From contig JACRBT010000001.1 of assembly GCA_016234445.1 (NCBI GenBank), positions 345,700 to 409,699 of the forward strand: DNA of 64,000 nucleotides, read 5' to 3'. The stretch's first letter is position 1. The number at the start of each line of letters is the position of its first letter. The notes under the pieces were generated by a model that ran no database searches, was not told the origin of the DNA, and saw only the letters and a list, made by a program, of their open reading frames with translations. A program made the position numbers and the translations under genes. The stretch comes from Chloroflexota bacterium (GTDB lineage: Bacteria; Chloroflexota; Dehalococcoidia; Tepidiformales; Tepidiformaceae). Below, one piece after another: positions 35,373 through 44,878 of this stretch.

Positions 35373-36218
35373 CTATTCCTCCTGCTTTGCCGCGGCGCGG
35401 CGGCGGGCGGGCTTCTTCGCTTCGGTTGCTTCAGCGGCTGGCGCCTCGGCGGCTGCTTCGGGAGCGGTGGCTTCGGCCTTCTTGCGAGGGGCACGCGGCT
35501 TCGGGGCCTCGGCGGCGACGGCTTCGGGAGCGGCAGCTTCAGCCTTCTTCCGGGCGGCTGGCCGCTTCGGCGCTGCCGCGGCCTCGACCACGGGTTCGGC
35601 GGCCGGGGCTTCGGCGACGACCGGCTCCGGCGCGACCACCGGTTCGGCCTTTGCCTTTGCCGGCTTCGGCTTCGGGGTGGCGGCGACGGGCGCCGCCTCC
35701 TTCGCGGTGACCACCTCGACCGCGGTCAGCGGTCGAAGGCGCGCGGGGGGGCGCGTCGCAGCCGGCGCGGCGGCGAGGCGTGCCGCACGGGCGCGCTCCG
35801 AACCAACCACCTGGGACTGGTGGGGATGGTTCGAGCCCTTGTACACCTTCAGGTGGTTCATCATCGCTTCGGCGAGGGGGCCTTGCGGGAGCATGCCCCA
35901 GACGGCCTGTTCCAACACGCGCTCGGGGAACTTCTCGAGCTGGACCGCGTAAGAGCGCGTCTGGAGCCCGCCCGGGTAGCCGGAGTGCGTGTAGTACTTG
36001 TTCTGCTCGGCCTTACGCCCCGTCACCTTCACCTGCGACGCGTTGATGATGATGACGAAGTCACCGTCGTCGAGGTGGGGTTCGTAGGTGGGCTTGTGCT
36101 TGCCGCGCAGCAAGGTGGCAGCTTCGGTCGCGACGCGGCCAAGGGGCCGGCCGGCGGCGTCGATGACGTGCCAGTCCTTGTAGATTTGCGACGCCTTCAT
36201 GCGGACAGTCGTGGTCAT
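35373..36218 (-). CDS. rplM: Ribosomal protein uL13 with long Ala/Lys/Glu tail
   Basis: 281 residues; L13 is normally about 145. Residues 1-143 are ordinary L13 (KDWHVIDAAGRPLGRVAT, HSGYPGG, VWGMLP). The remainder is a low-complexity extension rich in Ala, Pro, Lys and Glu, with an imperfect repeat built on RKKAEA-APEA occurring twice near the end. The tail alternates basic and acidic patches and is probably disordered. ATG 36218 overlaps the truA stop as ATGA. Confidence 0.93.
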   Translation of the reverse strand: MTTTVRMKASQIYKDWHVIDAAGRPLGRVATEAATLLRGKHKPTYEPHLDDGDFVIIINASQVKVTGRKAEQNKYYTHSGYPGGLQTRSYAVQLEKFPERVLEQAVWGMLPQGPLAEAMMNHLKVYKGSNHPHQSQVVGSERARAARLAAAPAATRPPARLRPLTAVEVVTAKEAAPVAATPKPKPAKAKAEPVVAPEPVVAEAPAAEPVVEAAAAPKRPAARKKAEAAAPEAVAAEAPKPRAPRKKAEATAPEAAAEAPAAEATEAKKPARRRAAAKQEE

Positions 36219-36985
36219 GGTGCGTATCCCTCGTCGTACCACACGCGCTGCAGGCAGAGACCGTGGGGCGGGGCCGTAGGCCCGATGCTTCCCGGCTCGG
36301 CCTGCAAGAGCAGGCGGACGAACTCCTCCTTCGCCAGGCCTCCACGCCCCAGCCGCACCATGGCCCCGGCAAGCCGCCGGACCATCTGCGGCAGAAACGC
36401 ATCCGCCTCGATGTCGAACAGGAGAGCGCAGCCTTCGCGGCGCCATCCCGCACTGAAAACGGACCGGACCGAAGTCCTCCCGTCTTCCAGGGGGCCAGAG
36501 CAGGCCATAAAGTCCCGCCGGCCCACCAGCTCGCCCGCCGCTTCGTCCATCCGCGACAGGTCAAGGTCGCCCTCGACATGCCATGCGGTGCGGCGCGAAA
36601 GCGGCGCGCGCTCTTTTCCGTTGTAGACGGTGTAGCGGTACCAGCGCCGTCGCGCCTGGCGGCGGGGGTCGAAACCCTCGTCCACCTCGCGGACATCGCG
36701 CACCGCTACATCTTCCGGCAGGTGGGCGTTGAGCGCCCGGCCCACCGTCGTCGCCGCCAACCGCGTCTCCGCGGTGAAAGCAGCGACCTGGCCGATGGCG
36801 TGGACACCGCTGTCGGTGCGCCCCGCCATCGCAACGCGGGTTGGCTGCCCAAAGAGAGCAGCCGCCGCGGTTTCCAGTTCCTGCTGGACGGTCCGCGCAT
36901 TTGCCTGCCGTTGAGAGCCGGCAAAGCTCGTCCCGTCGTAGCTCACGGTTGCCGCGAAACGAATCGCGGCTCCCTCGTCAGGCAT
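36215..36985 (-). CDS. truA: tRNA pseudouridine synthase A
   Basis: A 256-residue TruA, which makes pseudouridine at positions 38-40 of tRNA anticodon stems. Catalytic Asp is in GRTDSGVHA; YDGTSFAGSQRQ and FLPQMVRRLAGAMV are also typical. ATG 36985 overlaps the rplQ stop by 8 bp. TruA between rplQ and rplM is a common arrangement. Confidence 0.95.
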   Translation of the reverse strand: MPDEGAAIRFAATVSYDGTSFAGSQRQANARTVQQELETAAAALFGQPTRVAMAGRTDSGVHAIGQVAAFTAETRLAATTVGRALNAHLPEDVAVRDVREVDEGFDPRRQARRRWYRYTVYNGKERAPLSRRTAWHVEGDLDLSRMDEAAGELVGRRDFMACSGPLEDGRTSVRSVFSAGWRREGCALLFDIEADAFLPQMVRRLAGAMVRLGRGGLAKEEFVRLLLQAEPGSIGPTAPPHGLCLQRVWYDEGYAP

Positions 36986-37544
36986 CTCCCTCCGTCTGCT
37001 CCTCGGTCGCTTCTTCAGCGGCCTCTTCGGGGGTGATTTCGATTTCGGGCACTTCGGCCTCGTCTCCGACTTCGGCGACGGGCTCGTCGATGGCTTCTTC
37101 CGCGGCCACGGCCGGGGCTGCGGCAACCGCCGCCGGGGCCGAAGGGGCCGCCGTCACCCGGTGGGGGCGCGGCGTCGGGGGAGCGTCCACGTAGTCGACG
37201 AGTTCGATCGCGGCCATCTTCGCGCCGTCGCCCTTGCGGGGTTCGATGCCCGTGATCCGGAGGTAGCCGCCGGGGCGGTCCTTCATCCTCGGGCCGATCT
37301 CGTCGAAGGCCTTCTTCACCACGCGCTCGTCGTAGACCACCCGGAGGGCGAGCCGCCGGGAATGGAGGTCGCCGCGCCGGGCGAGGGTGATGATCTTCTC
37401 CGCCATGGGGCGGATTTCCTTCGCCTTCGCCTCGGTCGTGGTGATCCGCTCGTAACGGAGCAGGTCCGTCACGAGGTTGCGGTAGAGCGCGGTGCGGTGG
37501 GCGGTGTCGCGGCCAAGATGGCGGCCGGCTACGCGGTGTCGCAT
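36978..37544 (-). CDS. rplQ: Ribosomal protein bL17 with acidic tail
   Basis: 188 residues against the usual 115-130. The core (MRHRVAGRHLGRDTAHRTAL through AAIELVDY) is normal; about 70 further residues are Ala/Glu/Pro-rich and strongly acidic at the end (EITPEEAAEEATEEQTEGDA). L17 sits near the peptide exit tunnel. It follows rpoA by 3 bp. Confidence 0.93.
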   Translation of the reverse strand: MRHRVAGRHLGRDTAHRTALYRNLVTDLLRYERITTTEAKAKEIRPMAEKIITLARRGDLHSRRLALRVVYDERVVKKAFDEIGPRMKDRPGGYLRITGIEPRKGDGAKMAAIELVDYVDAPPTPRPHRVTAAPSAPAAVAAAPAVAAEEAIDEPVAEVGDEAEVPEIEITPEEAAEEATEEQTEGDA

Positions 37545-37547
37545 GGC

Positions 37548-38723
37548 TTAGTCCTCGTCGTCGGCGCCGAGCAGATCGTCGTCGCCAACTTCCTTCAATG
37601 CTTCTTTGAGCGCCTTGCCAAGGGCGCCGAGACTCTCTTCCTCGTCCTCTTCGTCGAGGATCACCTGGCTCGCGCGGGCCGGGGCCTGGCGCGGGCGGCG
37701 GGCCGTGGCAAGGCCCCCACGCGGCTCCATGATCGGCTGGAGGCCCTCCGCTTCCCCGTCGACGTAGCCCAGTTCGATGAGCTTATCGCGGAGTTCGTCG
37801 TAGGACTTGCGGCCGAAGTTCCGGAGCCCGAGCAGCTCGTCTTCGTTCTTTTCGAGCACCTGGCCGACCGTCATCAGGCCGCTGCGCTTGAGGCAGTTAT
37901 AGGCCCGGACGGAGAGCTGGAGGTCCTCGATCGGCGTGTTGTAGCGGTCAGGAGCGAGGGCCATGCCAACGGGCGTGGCGTGACCGCCGCCACCACCGCC
38001 ACCAAGGGCGATCGGGCGGCCCATGCTGCTGAACAGCGCGAACTGGTCCATCAGGATGTCGGCGCTCTGGCTCACCGCCTCGACCGCCGAGATCGTCCCG
38101 TCGGTCCAGACTTCGAGCACAAGGCGGTCGAAGTCCGTGGACTGGCCAACGCGGGTCTTTTCGACCTTGTAGTTGACCTTCCGAACCGGCGTGAAGATGG
38201 AGTCGACCGGGATCACCCCGATCGGCATGCCCTCGACGCTGCCCGCCGGCTGGTAGCCCTTGCCGAGGCTCGCGTTGAACTCGACGTTCAGGCGGGCGGT
38301 CGCGCTATCGAGCGTGGCGAGGTGGAGGTCCGGGTTCGCGATCTCGAAGTCCGCGGGGACCATGATGTCGCGGGCGCGGACTTCGCCGGGGCCCTGGGCG
38401 TCGAGCGAAAGCGTGCCGCTCCGGTTGCTGAGCGCGCGGAGGCGGATCTCCTTGACGTTGAGGAGGAAGTCAGTGGAATCCTCCTGCATGCCGGGGATGG
38501 TGGAGAACTCGTGCTGGACCTGTTCGATGCGCACGGACGTGATTGCCGCACCTTCGAGCGAGCTGAGGAGGACACGGCGCAGGGCGTTGCCCAGGGTAAT
38601 GCCGTAGCCCGCCTCGAGCGGCTCAGCGATGAGGCGCGCGTAGGAGTCGGACTCGTCTTCGACCGTGAGCGCCGGGACGACATCGTCCGACGCCTGCCCG
38701 ATCAACTCCATGGAATCCATCAT
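37548..38723 (-). CDS. rpoA: RNA polymerase alpha subunit with acidic C-terminal tail
   Basis: A 391-residue alpha subunit (about 315-340 is usual). The N-terminal dimerisation domain is complete; a Gly/His-rich linker (GGGGGGGHATP) leads to the alpha-CTD with TPIEDLQLSVRAYNCLKRSGL and LRNFGRKSYDEL. About 70 more residues end in an acidic tail (DEEDEEES, DDDLLGADDED), which might modulate alpha-CTD interactions. Either of two adjacent ATG codons (38723, 38720) could be the start. Confidence 0.95.
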   Translation of the reverse strand: MMDSMELIGQASDDVVPALTVEDESDSYARLIAEPLEAGYGITLGNALRRVLLSSLEGAAITSVRIEQVQHEFSTIPGMQEDSTDFLLNVKEIRLRALSNRSGTLSLDAQGPGEVRARDIMVPADFEIANPDLHLATLDSATARLNVEFNASLGKGYQPAGSVEGMPIGVIPVDSIFTPVRKVNYKVEKTRVGQSTDFDRLVLEVWTDGTISAVEAVSQSADILMDQFALFSSMGRPIALGGGGGGGHATPVGMALAPDRYNTPIEDLQLSVRAYNCLKRSGLMTVGQVLEKNEDELLGLRNFGRKSYDELRDKLIELGYVDGEAEGLQPIMEPRGGLATARRPRQAPARASQVILDEEDEEESLGALGKALKEALKEVGDDDLLGADDED

Positions 38724-38761
38724 GTTCGGTTATTGCCCTCTGTGCCTGGTTGGGACGCCGG

Positions 38762-39391
38762 CTAGCGCGAGTAGTACTCGATGATGACGTTTTCGTTGAA
38801 CAGGTGCGTTTCGCCCTGGGCGACGGTCGGCATGCCGCTGACGCGCCCCTTCATGGCCGCCACGTCGAGCGTGAGCCACGACGGGACGTTCTTCGACTTG
38901 ATGTTTTCCTGGACGATCTTGTAGTACTCGCTGCGGAGGCCGCGGGGGGTGAAGCCCACGGTCTCGCCCTCCTTGAGGTGGGCGGACGGCACATCGAGCT
39001 TGCGGCCGTCGACGGTGATGATCCCGTGGCGGACGATCTGGCGGGCCTGGCTCCGGGAATCGGCGAAGCCAAGGCGGTAGACGATGTTGTCGAGCCGCGT
39101 TTCCAGGAGCCGGACGAGGTTTTCGCCGGAGACGCCGGGGCGGCGGATCGCTTCCTTGTAGTAGCGGACGAACTGCTTTTCGAGCACCCCGTAGGCAACG
39201 CGGGCGCGCTGCTTTTCGCGGAGCTGGAGGCCGCGGTCGCTCACCTTGCGGCGGCGGGCCGGGCGAGGCCCCGGCGGGTTCGGGCGCCGTTCGAAGCTGC
39301 ACTTGGGCGTGAAGCAACGCTCTCCCTTGAGGAAGAGCTTTTCGCCGTGGCGGCGGCAAAGCCGGCAGACTGGACCTGTGTAACGTGCCAT
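38762..39391 (-). CDS. rpsD: Ribosomal protein uS4, zinc-binding form
   Basis: 209 residues with an intact zinc finger (Cys9, Cys12, Cys26, Cys31), unlike the Cys-free S4 of many bacteria, and the S4 RNA-binding domain ENLVRLLETRLDNIVYRLGFA. An early 30S assembly protein. Confidence 0.96.
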   Translation of the reverse strand: MARYTGPVCRLCRRHGEKLFLKGERCFTPKCSFERRPNPPGPRPARRRKVSDRGLQLREKQRARVAYGVLEKQFVRYYKEAIRRPGVSGENLVRLLETRLDNIVYRLGFADSRSQARQIVRHGIITVDGRKLDVPSAHLKEGETVGFTPRGLRSEYYKIVQENIKSKNVPSWLTLDVAAMKGRVSGMPTVAQGETHLFNENVIIEYYSR

Positions 39392-39406
39392 AGGGCGATT
39401 GTGCTC

Positions 39407-39820
39407 CTACACCCGCCGCCGCTTGGGAGCGCGGCAGCCGTTGTGGGGGATGGGGGTAACGTCTCGAATGGCGGTCACCGTCATGCCGGCGGCCTGGAGC
39501 GAACGGATGGCGGCTTCGCGGCCGCTGCCCGCACCGCGGACATAGACTTCGACCATCTGCATGCCGTGGTCCATGGCCGCGCGGGCAGCTTTTTCCCCGG
39601 CCATTTGGGCGGCGAAGGGCGTGCTCTTCCGCGAACCCTTGAAGCCGGACCCCCCGGCGCTGGCCCACGAAATGACGTTCCCGTTCGGGTCCGTCAGGGT
39701 CACGAGCGTATTGTTGAAGGTGCTCTTGATGAACGCCTTGCCGCGCGGCACGGACTTTCGTTCGCGCCGTCGCTGGCGGCGGGCGGCAGCCGCCGCGGCT
39801 CCCTTCTTCGCATCAGCCAT
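39407..39820 (-). CDS. rpsK: Ribosomal protein uS11
   Basis: 137 residues, normal S11 ([23 protein letters not shown], ending [11 protein letters not shown]), with a short basic Ala/Arg-rich N-terminal extension. Lies between rpsM and rpsD. Confidence 0.96.
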   Translation of the reverse strand: MADAKKGAAAAAARRQRRRERKSVPRGKAFIKSTFNNTLVTLTDPNGNVISWASAGGSGFKGSRKSTPFAAQMAGEKAARAAMDHGMQMVEVYVRGAGSGREAAIRSLQAAGMTVTAIRDVTPIPHNGCRAPKRRRV

Positions 39821-39837
39821 GGTTCAGCTACCCCTCT

Positions 39838-40218
39838 TTACTTCTTCCCGGCCCGGCGCTTGCCAGCCACGGTCTTGCGCGCGCCACGCTTCTGGCGCGC
39901 ATTCGTGCGCGTGCGCTGGCCGTGGACCGGCAGGTTCCGCCGGTGCCGCTGGCCGCGGTAACAGTTGATCTCGATCAACCGGCCGATGTTCTGGCGGACT
40001 TCGCGACGGAGGTCGCCTTCCACCATGTAGTTCTTGTCGATGAAGTCGCGGACGCGGATGACTTCCTCGTCCGTGAGGTCACGGGCACGGCGGTCCGGGC
40101 TGATGTTCGTCCCGGCGAGGATCGCCTGGGACCGGGTCAACCCGATGCCGTAGATGTACGTGAGCGCGACTTCGATGCGCTTGTCGTTGGGGATGTCGAC
40201 GCCGGAAATTCGTGCCAT
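39838..40218 (-). CDS. rpsM: Ribosomal protein uS13
   Basis: 126 residues: [26 protein letters not shown] and the C-terminal basic [17 protein letters not shown] tail that contacts A- and P-site tRNA. Start 2 bp after the rpmJ stop. Confidence 0.96.
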   Translation of the reverse strand: MARISGVDIPNDKRIEVALTYIYGIGLTRSQAILAGTNISPDRRARDLTDEEVIRVRDFIDKNYMVEGDLRREVRQNIGRLIEINCYRGQRHRRNLPVHGQRTRTNARQKRGARKTVAGKRRAGKK

Positions 40219-40220
40219 GG

Positions 40221-40334
40221 CTATCCCTGCCGCTGCTTATGCTTTGGGTTTTCGCAAATCACCATCACGCGACCGTGCCGGCGGATGACCTTGCACTTGT
40301 CGCAGCGTGGTTTGACGGAAGCTCGGACCTTCAT
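40221..40334 (-). CDS. rpmJ: Ribosomal protein bL36, zinc form
   Basis: A 37-residue L36 beginning [15 protein letters not shown], with zinc ligands Cys11, Cys14, Cys27 and His32. It is the C+ form, so this copy needs zinc. Located between infA and rpsM as usual. Confidence 0.95.
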   Translation of the reverse strand: MKVRASVKPRCDKCKVIRRHGRVMVICENPKHKQRQG

Positions 40335-40361
40335 GATTCTCCTGGATGGCTGGGGGGCCGG

Positions 40362-40580
40362 TTACTTGAAACGGTAGGTGATGCGGCCGCGCGTCAGGTC
40401 GTACGGGGAAAGTTCGACCAGCACCCGGTCCCCTGGAAGGATTTTGATGAAGTTCATCCGGATCTTGCCACTGACGTGGGCGAGCACTTCGTGCCCGTTG
40501 GCCAGCTCCACCTTGAACATTGCGTTCGGCAGCGGCTCAGTGACAACTCCTTCGACTTCGATCGCGTCCTTCTTCGCCAT
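40362..40580 (-). CDS. infA: Translation initiation factor IF-1
   Basis: 72 residues, full-length S1/OB-fold IF-1 ([48 protein letters not shown]). It binds the 30S A site. 21 bp after map. Confidence 0.97.
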   Translation of the reverse strand: MAKKDAIEVEGVVTEPLPNAMFKVELANGHEVLAHVSGKIRMNFIKILPGDRVLVELSPYDLTRGRITYRFK

Positions 40581-40601
40581 ACACCCTTCTTCGAAGATTC
40601 C

Positions 40602-41375
40602 TCAGGCGAGGGTAAGCACTTCAGGCTCACACCCCTCCTTGATTGCGATGGTATGCTCGAAATGACAGCAAAGGCTACCGTCCTTCGTGCTTACAGTCCA
40701 GCGGTCGTCCATCTCCCCGACCTCCGGGCTGCCCACGGTGAACATGGGCTCCAGCGCCAGCACCAGCCCCGTCCTTAGCGGTTGCCCGCGAAAACGGATG
40801 CGATGGTTCGGCACGTGGGGCTCTTCGTGCATTTCCCGCCCGACTCCATGCCCGCCGTAGCCCCGGACAATGCCGAAGCCAGCGGCGAGGGCGACGTCTT
40901 CGATGGCGCCGCAGATGTCGTTAAGGTGCGTCCCGGTCCTGGCGGCGTGGATCCCGGCCCAGAGCGCCTCCTCCGTGACCTTGATCAACCGCTCCGCTTC
41001 CGGGCTTATCCGGCCAACGCCAACCGTGATGGCGGCGTCGCCCACGAAACCGTCCTTTGTCGCCCCGAGGTCGAAGCTGACGATGTCGCCTTCTTCCAGC
41101 TTACGATCTCGCGGAATCCCGTGCACGAGCTGTTCGTTCACGCTGATGCAGATGTTCGAAGGGTAGGGCGGGAACCGCTTCGGGTCCGGCGTGTAGTGAA
41201 GGAACGTCTCCTCCGCGCCCTGGCGGATGAACTCGTCGCGGACGAAGCGCTCGACCTCCAGGAGGTTGAGCCCCGGGCGCACCATCTCCCGGACCTGGGC
41301 GAGCGTTTCCCCGACCACACGGCCAGCGGCGCGCATCCGCCGGACTTCGTCTCCCGACTTCAGTTTCACCGCCAT
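40602..41375 (-). CDS. map: Methionine aminopeptidase, type I
   Basis: 257 residues; removes the N-terminal Met from new proteins. Metal-ligand blocks are present: SFDLGATKDGFVGDAAITVGVG with the two Asp ligands, GYGGHGVGREMHEEPHVPN with His, LEPMFTVG and the final Glu region. No N-terminal zinc finger, hence MAP-Ia type. ATG overlaps the adk stop by one base. Confidence 0.96.
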   Translation of the reverse strand: MAVKLKSGDEVRRMRAAGRVVGETLAQVREMVRPGLNLLEVERFVRDEFIRQGAEETFLHYTPDPKRFPPYPSNICISVNEQLVHGIPRDRKLEEGDIVSFDLGATKDGFVGDAAITVGVGRISPEAERLIKVTEEALWAGIHAARTGTHLNDICGAIEDVALAAGFGIVRGYGGHGVGREMHEEPHVPNHRIRFRGQPLRTGLVLALEPMFTVGSPEVGEMDDRWTVSTKDGSLCCHFEHTIAIKEGCEPEVLTLA

Positions 41376-42013
41376 CAGCGGATCGCCTCCAGCAAGCTGG
41401 CGGTGACGGCGTCGAGCGAACGCTGCCCGTCGATTTCGCGGAGGGAACCGGCGGCGCGGTAGTGGTCGATCAGGGCGGCCGGGGGCTTCTGCTTCTCCAG
41501 CCGGGTGCGCACCACTTCCGGGCGATCATCCTCGCGCTGGTAGAGCTCGCCGCCACAGTGGTCGCACTTGCCCGCAACCTTCGGGGGGTCGTTGCGTTCG
41601 TGGTAGAGGCGCCCGCAATCGCGGCAGATCCAGCGGCCGCCGAGGCGGGCGATCAGTTCCTCGTCCGGCACAGAGATGAGGAGGGCACGGTCGATCCGGT
41701 TGCCACCGGCGGCGAGGGCGTCGTCGAGCGCCTGGGCCTGGACGACGTTCCGGGGAAAGCCGTCGAACATCACACCGGCGCTGGCGTCCGGGCGGCCGAT
41801 CCGTTCGAGGAGCATCTTGATGGTGACTTCGTCCGGGACGAGCTCGCCGCGGTCCATGAACGTCTTCGCGAGCTTGCCAAGCTCGGTTTCGTTCTTGACG
41901 TTCTCGCGGAACATGTCGCCGGTCGAGATGTGCAGCAGCCGGGTGGCCTCGGCGATGCGTTGCGCCTGCGTGCCTTTGCCCGCTCCCGGTGGTCCAAGCA
42001 GTACGACGAACAC
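41375..42013 (-). CDS. adk: Adenylate kinase with zinc-binding lid
   Basis: 212 residues; ATP + AMP = 2 ADP. Walker A GPPGAGKGT (7-15) and a long LID carrying a four-Cys zinc site (Cys130, Cys133, Cys150, Cys153), as in Gram-positive and thermophile enzymes. GTG start shares one base with the secY stop. Confidence 0.96.
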   Translation of the reverse strand: MFVVLLGPPGAGKGTQAQRIAEATRLLHISTGDMFRENVKNETELGKLAKTFMDRGELVPDEVTIKMLLERIGRPDASAGVMFDGFPRNVVQAQALDDALAAGGNRIDRALLISVPDEELIARLGGRWICRDCGRLYHERNDPPKVAGKCDHCGGELYQREDDRPEVVRTRLEKQKPPAALIDHYRAAGSLREIDGQRSLDAVTASLLEAIR

Positions 42014-43344
42014 TAGCGGATGAACCCCTCGTAGTTACGCATGAGCAGCTGGGCTTCCAACTGTTTCATCGTGTCGAGGACCACGGCGACCACGATCAGG
42101 AAGCCCGTGCTGGAGACCGTCAGCGCCTGCACATCGGTCAGCAGGCCGATGAAGAACGGGAGGATGGCGACGAAGCCGAGGAAGAAGGCGCCCGCCCAGG
42201 TGATCCGGGTCACCACCCTCATGAGGTAGGCCTCCGTCGGCGGGCCGGGGCGGATGCCGGGGATGAAGGCACCCTGCTTCTGGAGGGTCTTGGCCATCTG
42301 CTGCTGCTGGTACTGGACCATCGTGTAGAAGAACGTGAAGACGATGACCAGGAGGAAGAGGACGATCCAGTAGATCCCCGTCCCGCTTCCGCCGCGCCCG
42401 CCCTGGAACTGTTTCACCATGAAGTCGGCGGCCGACTCCACCCAGCCGCCGGCGTTGGTGAAGTAGGAAGCGAAGGTCGCAGGGAGCAGCATGATCGAGA
42501 ACGCGAAGATCAGCGGGATCATGCCGGCCATGTTCACCCGCAGCGGGATATGGCTCTGCCCCTGCTGGCGGTACATGCGCCCTCCGCGGAAGGCCGAACG
42601 CGCGTACTGCACCGGGACCCGCCGCTGCGCTTCCTGGAAGAAGACGATCAGGTAAGTAAGGCCGATGGCGAACGCCGCAATCGCGATGATGCCGATGATC
42701 GACTGGGTCGTGAGGTTCGGGATGAGCGAAGGGAGGCGCGCGACGATCCCGCCGAAGATGATGATCGAGACGCCGTTTCCGATGCCGTGCTCGGTGATGA
42801 GTTCGCCCAGCCAGACGAGGAACATCGTCCCCGCGGCCAGCGTGAAAAGCGTCGCAAACGTGCCGATCGCATCGTTCTGGAAACCGAAGTCCGAGACAAC
42901 GTTGCCGCCCTGCTGGTTGATGAACAGGATCTGGCCGTAGCCCTGGACGAAGGCCATCGGCACCGCCAGCCAGTGCGTGTACAGCTGGACGCGCCGCCGG
43001 CCCTGTTCGCCTTCTTCCTGGAGCGAGCGCAGGCTCGGCACCAGCGGTGTCAGGATCTGCATGATGATCGAGGCGGTGATGTAGGGGTAGACGCCGAGCG
43101 CGGCCACGCTCAGGTTCTGAAGGGCGCCACCGGAGAAGATGCTCAGGAAGTCGAGCAGCGAGTTCTGGTCGAAGGCGGACTTGAGCGCGTCCCGGTCCAC
43201 GTTGGGGATGGGGACGTGGGCGACGAAGCGGAAGATGACCAGCATCGCCAGCGTGAAGAGCAGCTTCCGGCGGACGTCTTCCTGCCGGAAGGCGTCAACC
43301 ATCGCCTGGAGGAGCCGGGGCCGTTGCGCCGCCTGGACCGCCAT
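42013..43344 (-). CDS. secY: Preprotein translocase subunit SecY
   Basis: 443 residues, ten membrane segments, forms the Sec channel. Signature FMLVFRFVAHVPIPNVD-like first segment, plug-region GGALQNLSVAALGVYPYITASII and GIRPGPPTEAYLMRVVTRIT. Between rplO and adk as in most spc operons. No size anomaly. Confidence 0.97.
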   Translation of the reverse strand: MAVQAAQRPRLLQAMVDAFRQEDVRRKLLFTLAMLVIFRFVAHVPIPNVDRDALKSAFDQNSLLDFLSIFSGGALQNLSVAALGVYPYITASIIMQILTPLVPSLRSLQEEGEQGRRRVQLYTHWLAVPMAFVQGYGQILFINQQGGNVVSDFGFQNDAIGTFATLFTLAAGTMFLVWLGELITEHGIGNGVSIIIFGGIVARLPSLIPNLTTQSIIGIIAIAAFAIGLTYLIVFFQEAQRRVPVQYARSAFRGGRMYRQQGQSHIPLRVNMAGMIPLIFAFSIMLLPATFASYFTNAGGWVESAADFMVKQFQGGRGGSGTGIYWIVLFLLVIVFTFFYTMVQYQQQQMAKTLQKQGAFIPGIRPGPPTEAYLMRVVTRITWAGAFFLGFVAILPFFIGLLTDVQALTVSSTGFLIVVAVVLDTMKQLEAQLLMRNYEGFIR

Positions 43345-43347
43345 TTG

Positions 43348-43827
43348 TTAGCCTTCCTTCCCGTCTTCCGTATCGGGCTCGACGAGCATGGCCGTCCCCC
43401 CGAGTTCTTCGATCCGGGCCTTCGCCGCCGCGCTAAAGCCGTGCGCGGTAACGGTGAGCTTCCTCGTGAGTTCGCCGCGGGCCAGCACCTTCACCGGCTC
43501 GCGGAGGTGGCGGAGCAAGCCCGCTTCCTTCAGGGTCTCGGGCGTCACCACCGTCCCGTCGGCGAAGCGCTCAAGGGACGACAAGTTGATGGGCTGGTAT
43601 TCCACCCGCCACTTGTTGTTGAAGCCGCGGAGCACGTGCATCTTCCGCACGATCGGCATCTGCCCGCCTTCGAAACCGGCGCGGACACCCTTGCCGCTGC
43701 GAGACTTCTGCCCCTTCAGGCCCTTGCCGGAATAGGTGCCGTGCCCGCTGGAGTTGCCGCGGCCCACGCGCTTCTTGGCGTGCGTCGCGCCCTGCGGGGG
43801 ACGAAGCTGGCTTGGGTCCAGGCTCAT
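43348..43827 (-). CDS. rplO: Ribosomal protein uL15
   Basis: 159 residues: KKRVGRGNSSGHGTYSGKGLKGQKSRSGKGVRAGFEGGQMP is the diagnostic Gly/Lys-rich N-terminus. ATG overlaps the rpmD stop as ATGA. Confidence 0.96.
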   Translation of the reverse strand: MSLDPSQLRPPQGATHAKKRVGRGNSSGHGTYSGKGLKGQKSRSGKGVRAGFEGGQMPIVRKMHVLRGFNNKWRVEYQPINLSSLERFADGTVVTPETLKEAGLLRHLREPVKVLARGELTRKLTVTAHGFSAAAKARIEELGGTAMLVEPDTEDGKEG

Positions 43828-44012
43828 TTCGAATCCCCTTCCCGCACGTCGATCAGGTGCTGGACCTTGCCGAGCATCCCCCGCAAGGCGGGCGAGTCTT
43901 CGTGCGATACCGTCTGGTTCAGCCGCCGCAGGCCAAGCTTGCGGATCGTGTCCTTCTGGTCGCGATTGTAGCCGATGGCGCTTTTGCGCCAGGTAATGTC
44001 AACAGTCGCCAT
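43824..44012 (-). CDS. rpmD: Ribosomal protein uL30
   Basis: 62 residues (ITWRKSAIGYNRDQKDTIRKLGLRRLNQTV), single-domain bacterial L30. Starts 2 bp after rpsE and overlaps rplO by 4 bp. Confidence 0.95.
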   Translation of the reverse strand: MATVDITWRKSAIGYNRDQKDTIRKLGLRRLNQTVSHEDSPALRGMLGKVQHLIDVREGDSK

Positions 44013-44014
44013 CG

Positions 44015-44512
44015 CTAGCGTGCCCCCTGCGCGATCGCCAGCCGCCGGTCGCGGGCGCCCTCCGGGTCCCGGAGCGTCCCGAGCCCTTCGAGCGTCGCCC
44101 GGGCGACGTTGATCGGGTTCCGGCTGCCCAGCGACTTCGCGAGGATGTCCGTGATCCCGGCCGCTTCCATGATCGCCCGGACAGCGCCGCCGGCGATGAC
44201 CCCGGTACCATGGCTGGCCGGCTTCATCATCACCCGCGCCGCGCCAAACTCGGCGATGAGCGGGTGGGCGATCGTGCCGTTCTTCATCGGGATGCGGACC
44301 ATCGTCTTGCGGGCGAGGGTGGCGCCCTTGCGGATCGCCTCCGGCACTTCGTTGGCCTTGCCAAGGCCGATGCCGACACTGCCCTGGCCGTCGCCGACGA
44401 CGATGAGCGCGCTGAAGCTGAACCGGCGACCGCCCTTGACCACTTTGGCGACGCGGTTGATGTAGATGACCTTTTCGGTCAGTTCTTCCTGGCCGTGTTC
44501 GAAGTGACTCAC
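44015..44512 (-). CDS. rpsE: Ribosomal protein uS5
   Basis: 165 residues with the S5 double-stranded-RNA-binding domain ([30 protein letters not shown]) and the C-terminal [16 protein letters not shown]. Contributes to decoding accuracy. Confidence 0.96.
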   Translation of the reverse strand: MSHFEHGQEELTEKVIYINRVAKVVKGGRRFSFSALIVVGDGQGSVGIGLGKANEVPEAIRKGATLARKTMVRIPMKNGTIAHPLIAEFGAARVMMKPASHGTGVIAGGAVRAIMEAAGITDILAKSLGSRNPINVARATLEGLGTLRDPEGARDRRLAIAQGAR

Positions 44513-44878
44513 TTAGAACCCCAATCCGGCTTCGCGTGCGGCTTCGGCGAGTGCCTTCACGCGGCCATGGTACTGGTAGCCTCCGCGGTCGAAGACCACC
44601 AGGGAAACGCCGCGAGCTTTCGCCCGCTCCGCCACGGCCTTGCCGACGGCAGCCGCCCGTTCGGTCTTGTTCTTCCCGCTCAGTTCGGCCGCGAGGCCGG
44701 CGTCCACGTCGCTCGCCGCCGCGAGGGTGTGCCCCGCGATGTCGTCGATGACCTGGGCATAGATGTGCGAGGAACTGCGGAAGACGTTCAGCCGCGGCCG
44801 CACCTGCGTCCCCGCAACCTTGCGGCGGACCCGGGTATGGCGGCGCTGGCGCGCGAGGGTTGAAGTGGCTTTGCTCAT
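44513..44878 (-). CDS. rplR: Ribosomal protein uL18
   Basis: 121 residues; binds 5S rRNA. Core [20 protein letters not shown] and [29 protein letters not shown] overlaps the rplF stop by one base; the stop is contiguous with the rpsE start. Confidence 0.96.
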   Translation of the reverse strand: MSKATSTLARQRRHTRVRRKVAGTQVRPRLNVFRSSSHIYAQVIDDIAGHTLAAASDVDAGLAAELSGKNKTERAAAVGKAVAERAKARGVSLVVFDRGGYQYHGRVKALAEAAREAGLGF

